DNA of 64,000 nucleotides, from NCBI RefSeq assembly GCF_030252345.1, contig NZ_CP126980.1:4603501-4667500 (forward strand), written 5' to 3'. Position 1 is the first letter of the stretch. Each line of letters starts with the position of its first letter. Source of the DNA: Actinoplanes oblitus. Lineage in GTDB: Bacteria > Actinomycetota > Actinomycetes > Mycobacteriales > Micromonosporaceae. Positions 61,664-64,000 of this stretch are shown here, piece after piece. The translations under genes were made by a program, and so were the position numbers. Below the pieces are notes generated by a model, which was not told the DNA's origin, did no database searches, and saw nothing but the letters and a program-made list of their open reading frames with translations.

Positions 61664-62385
61664 CGCCCCTCCTCGAACCGCTGCCGGGCGCGGTCGCCGG
61701 CCCCGGCGAGGTTGAGCTCGAAGGTGAAACCCTGCTCGAACCGGTACGACCGCTTCACGTCGACCGGGTCGATGCCGTTGAGCGACTCCTTGGCCCGGCG
61801 GATCACCACCGGGTCCTTGGCCGCGATCGCGTCGGCCACGGCTCGCGCCGCCGCCGGCAGCTCGGCGGCCGGCACCACCTCGTGGACGGTGCCGAAGCGG
61901 TGCAGGGCGGCGGCGGTGACCGGGCGGCAGGTGTAGACCATCGCCCGCATCAGCTGCGGCGGCACCAGGCGGGCCAGGTGGGTGGCCGCGCCGAGGGCAC
62001 CCCGGTCGACTTCGGGCAGGCCGAACGTGGCGTCGTCGGCCGCCACGATCAGGTCGGCGTTGCCGGCCAGGCCGACGCCGCCGCCGAGGCAGAAGCCGTG
62101 CACGGCGGCGATCACCGGGACCGGGCAGTCGTAGACCGCGGCGAACGCGGCGGCGCAGCCCCGGTTGGCCGCGAGCAGCGTCTCGTGGCTCGTGTCACGC
62201 CGCATCTCCTTGATGTCGACACCGGCGCAGAAGCCGCGGCCGCGCGCGGACAGCACCACGACCCGGGTCGCCGGGTCCGCTCCGGCCGCGATGATCGAGT
62301 CGGCGAGGGACTGCCAGCCGGCCGCGGGCACCGCGTTGACCGGCGGGAAGTCGATCACCACCTCGGCGATCGGGTTTTCGCCCAT
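61660..62385 (-). CDS. echA20: EchA20, crotonase-family ring D-opening hydrolase
   Basis: 241 residues: VVVLSARGRGFCAGVDIKEM (oxyanion loop), PVIAAVHGFCLGGGVGLAGN, FGLPEVDRGALGAATHL and YRFEQGFTFELNLAG. It is shorter at the N-terminus than typical crotonases, as is EchA20 (Rv3550). It opens ring D of the indanone CoA ester before IpdAB. ATG 62385 starts the echA20-ipdA-ipdB-ipdC operon; 12 bases upstream lies a near-match to the KstR2 motif. Confidence 0.92.
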   Translation of the reverse strand: MGENPIAEVVIDFPPVNAVPAAGWQSLADSIIAAGADPATRVVVLSARGRGFCAGVDIKEMRRDTSHETLLAANRGCAAAFAAVYDCPVPVIAAVHGFCLGGGVGLAGNADLIVAADDATFGLPEVDRGALGAATHLARLVPPQLMRAMVYTCRPVTAAALHRFGTVHEVVPAAELPAAARAVADAIAAKDPVVIRRAKESLNGIDPVDVKRSYRFEQGFTFELNLAGAGDRARQRFEEGR

Positions 62386-62397
62386 GGCCCGAGGCTA

Positions 62398-62411
62398 ACC
62401 TAGCGCTTGCT
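62398..62411. promoter_or_regulatory. Candidate KstR2 operator
   Basis: ACCTAGCGCTTGCT (minus strand AGCAAGCGCTAGGT) matches the KstR2 consensus AnCAAGnnCTTGnT at all but one fixed position. It lies between divergent echA20 and the SDR, the genes expected under KstR2. A further CCAAG half-site follows. Confidence 0.65.
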
Positions 62412-62431
62412 TGGTGAGCTAGCCTCGCGTC

Positions 62432-63163
62432 ATGGATCCACTGGACTTCACCGGCCGCGGTGTGGTCGTCACCGGCGGGACCCGGGGGATCGGCGCCGCC
62501 ATCGCGTCGGCCTTTCTCGCGGCCGGGGCGCGAGTGCTGGTCTGCGGCCGCGGCTCCTACACGGGGCCGGCCGACTTCCTGCGCGCCGACGTCCGCGATC
62601 CCGAGCAGGCGGCCGCCCTGGTGGCCGCCGCCCGGGGCCGCCTCGACGTCCTGGTGAACAACGCGGGCGGCGCCCCGCCGGTGCCGGCCGCGGCGGCCTC
62701 GCCCCGCCTGCACGCGAAGATCGTCGAGCTCAATCTGATCGCCCCGCTGCACGTCTCGCAGGCGGCCAACGCGGTGATGCAACAGCAGCCGGGCGGCGGC
62801 GTGATCCTGATGGTGGGCAGCGTCAGCGGCACCCGTCCGTCGCCGGGCACCGCCGCCTACGGCGCGGCCAAGGCGGGCCTGCACCACCTCGCGACGAGTC
62901 TCGCCGCCGAGTGGGCCCCGGCCGTACGGGTCAACTGCGTCGTCCCCGGACCGGTCGCCGGCCTGCTCGACCCCGAGGCGGTGGCGCGCACCGTGCCCAT
63001 GGGACGGCCGGCCACGCCGGAGGACGTCGCCGGTGTCTGCCTGATGCTGGCCTCGCCGCTGGCCTCCTACGTGACCGGGGCATCGATAGCGGTGCACGGC
63101 GGCGGCGAGTGGCCGGGGTACCTGGCGGACCCGCGCGATGCGGCGTACCGTGCGCAGAAATAG
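62432..63163 (+). CDS. Short-chain dehydrogenase of the HIP pathway (Rv3549c-like)
   Basis: 243 residues: VVVTGGTRGIGAAIASAFLA (NAD(P) motif TGxxxGIG), LVNNAGGAPP, VGSVSGTRPSPGTAAYGAAK (Ser, Tyr, Lys) and the C-terminal SIAVHGGGEWPGYLADP. It sits where Rv3549c sits relative to echA20. It could carry out the hydroxy-acyl oxidation assigned to IpdF, but I cannot separate these SDRs with certainty. Its stop codon TAG is part of the KstR box that precedes the aldehyde dehydrogenase gene. Confidence 0.87.
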   Translation: MDPLDFTGRGVVVTGGTRGIGAAIASAFLAAGARVLVCGRGSYTGPADFLRADVRDPEQAAALVAAARGRLDVLVNNAGGAPPVPAAAASPRLHAKIVELNLIAPLHVSQAANAVMQQQPGGGVILMVGSVSGTRPSPGTAAYGAAKAGLHHLATSLAAEWAPAVRVNCVVPGPVAGLLDPEAVARTVPMGRPATPEDVAGVCLMLASPLASYVTGASIAVHGGGEWPGYLADPRDAAYRAQK

Positions 63164-63174
63164 AACCTGTTTCA
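63161..63174. promoter_or_regulatory. KstR operator upstream of aldehyde dehydrogenase
   Basis: TAGAACCTGTTTCA fits TnnAACnnGTTnnA fully. Its first three bases are the SDR stop codon, and the box ends 15 bases before ATG 63190. Confidence 0.85.
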
Positions 63175-63189
63175 AAAAAGAGGTGCCGG

Positions 63190-64000
63190 ATGGTTCTCTC
63201 GATCAAGACCAGGCGGGACGCGGTCGGACTGGCGACCGGTGAGCTGCTGATCGGCGGCTCCTGGCGGGCCGCGGCCGACGGGCGGACCTGGACCCACCGG
63301 CACCCGGCGACGGGGGAGCAGGTGGGCGACTTCGCGGTGGCCTCCCCGGCCGATGTGGACGCGGCGGTGCGCGCCGCCCGGCAGGCGTTCGACGAGGGCT
63401 CGTGGCCGCGCTCGCGGGCCAAGCAGCGGATCACCGTGTTGCGCCGGGCCGCCGAGCTGATCCGCGCACACACCGACGAGCTGCGCACCCTGCAGGCGCT
63501 CGACAACGGCGTGCCACTGACCTTCGGCGACGAGTACGCGATGTCGATCGAGTGCGTCGCCGACGTCTTCGACCACCACGCCGGCTGGGTCGACAAGCTG
63601 GCCGGCGAGACGCTGCCCGGCTACCAGGGCGGCGACCACCTGGTGATGACCCTGCGCGAGCCGGTCGGCGTGGTCGCCGCCGTGGTGCCGTGGAACGGGC
63701 CGCTGCTGCTCGCCGCGCAGAAGGTCGCACCGGCCCTGGCAGCCGGCTGCACCGTCGTGCTCAAGCCGTCGGAGTTCGCCACGTTCGCGGCGCTGCGCCT
63801 GGCGAGACTCCTGGAGGAGGCCGGGCTGCCGCCGGGCGTGCTGAACGTGGTGACCGGGCCGGGCGACCCGACCGGCGAGGCGCTGATCACCCACCCGCGG
63901 ATCGACAAGATCACCTTCACCGGCAGCCGGGCCGTCGGCAAGCGGGTGCTGGCCGCCGCGTCCGAGCGGATGACCCGGGTCAGCCTCGAACTCGGCGGCA
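63190..64000 (+). CDS. Aldehyde dehydrogenase (cut by window end)
   Basis: About 270 residues visible of an ALDH-family protein: LLIGGSWRAAADGRTWTHRH, PATGEQVGDFAVASPADVDA, PVGVVAAVVPWNGPLLLAAQ (conserved PWN), GCTVVLKPSEFATFAALRLA (Lys of KPSE), ITFTGSRAVGKRVL and the start of LELGG. The catalytic Cys lies beyond the window. With a KstR box in front, it may oxidise the sterol C26 aldehyde or another catabolic aldehyde to the acid; this role is inferred. ATG 63190 follows AAAAGAGGTGCCGG. Confidence 0.87.
   Translation, partial: MVLSIKTRRDAVGLATGELLIGGSWRAAADGRTWTHRHPATGEQVGDFAVASPADVDAAVRAARQAFDEGSWPRSRAKQRITVLRRAAELIRAHTDELRTLQALDNGVPLTFGDEYAMSIECVADVFDHHAGWVDKLAGETLPGYQGGDHLVMTLREPVGVVAAVVPWNGPLLLAAQKVAPALAAGCTVVLKPSEFATFAALRLARLLEEAGLPPGVLNVVTGPGDPTGEALITHPRIDKITFTGSRAVGKRVLAAASERMTRVSLELGG

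Overview
The window is chromosomal DNA from a high-GC actinobacterium. Codon use (G/C in nearly every third position), F420/LLM enzymes, NarL-type kinases, a full sterol-degradation gene set and caspase/EACC-type conflict genes point to a filamentous actinomycete, most likely Micromonosporaceae (Actinoplanes-like). The genus is inferred from gene content only. I see no rRNA, tRNA or CRISPR array.

The backbone is a dispersed sterol (cholesterol/phytosterol) catabolic regulon. Blocks, left to right, are: fadA5 (cut by the window start) divergent from cyp125 (1-1910); a DUF35-ltp4-ltp3 operon divergent from an acyl-CoA synthetase (8967-13790); echA19 divergent from fadD19, with a flavin oxidoreductase behind fadD19 (31720-35252); a zinc alcohol dehydrogenase divergent from a DUF1214-SDR-sulfotransferase operon that matches mycobacterial Rv3531c-Rv3529c (41671-45778); and fadE26-fadE27-LLM divergent from fadA6, then ipdC-ipdB-ipdA-echA20 divergent from an SDR and an aldehyde dehydrogenase cut by the window end (55106-64000). 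Ten 14-bp sites matching or nearly matching the KstR consensus TnnAACnnGTTnnA sit just upstream of these genes, and one near-match to the KstR2 motif lies between echA20 and the SDR. Together the enzymes cover C26 oxidation, CoA activation and beta-oxidation of the side chain, aldol-type cleavage of branched side chains, and opening of rings C/D.

Accessory material lies between these blocks. 2405-6605 holds a secreted PI-PLC-like protein, then a mosaic of a lipoprotein, a transposase remnant, a frameshifted inositol-monophosphatase gene, a truncated DUF5919 gene and a P450 tail fragment, ending in a DinB-like gene. 6685-8937 is a large protein with a C-terminal kinase domain. 13800-16213 holds a TetR/aldo-keto reductase pair and a membrane-anchored FKBP. 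16352-23204 is a compact biosynthetic locus: a C-A-T-SDR NRPS followed by pabA and a pabB-pabC fusion, which should supply p-aminobenzoate; a TetR/FAD-monooxygenase pair follows. 25118-31673 is a 2064-residue secreted RHS/YD-repeat protein with a transglycosylase-like C-terminus and a small membrane protein that may be its immunity protein.

Two caspase-based conflict systems occur about 9 kb apart: EACC1 plus a membrane caspase (35262-37147), and a small partner plus a caspase-Hsp90-ATPase protein with eight or nine tandem winged-helix-like repeats (45842-51237). Between them are two unknown proteins, a two-component system and a CPBP protease. 51257-55100 holds an alpha/beta hydrolase, an MFS transporter gene whose central ~340 bp is inverted, and an XRE regulator.
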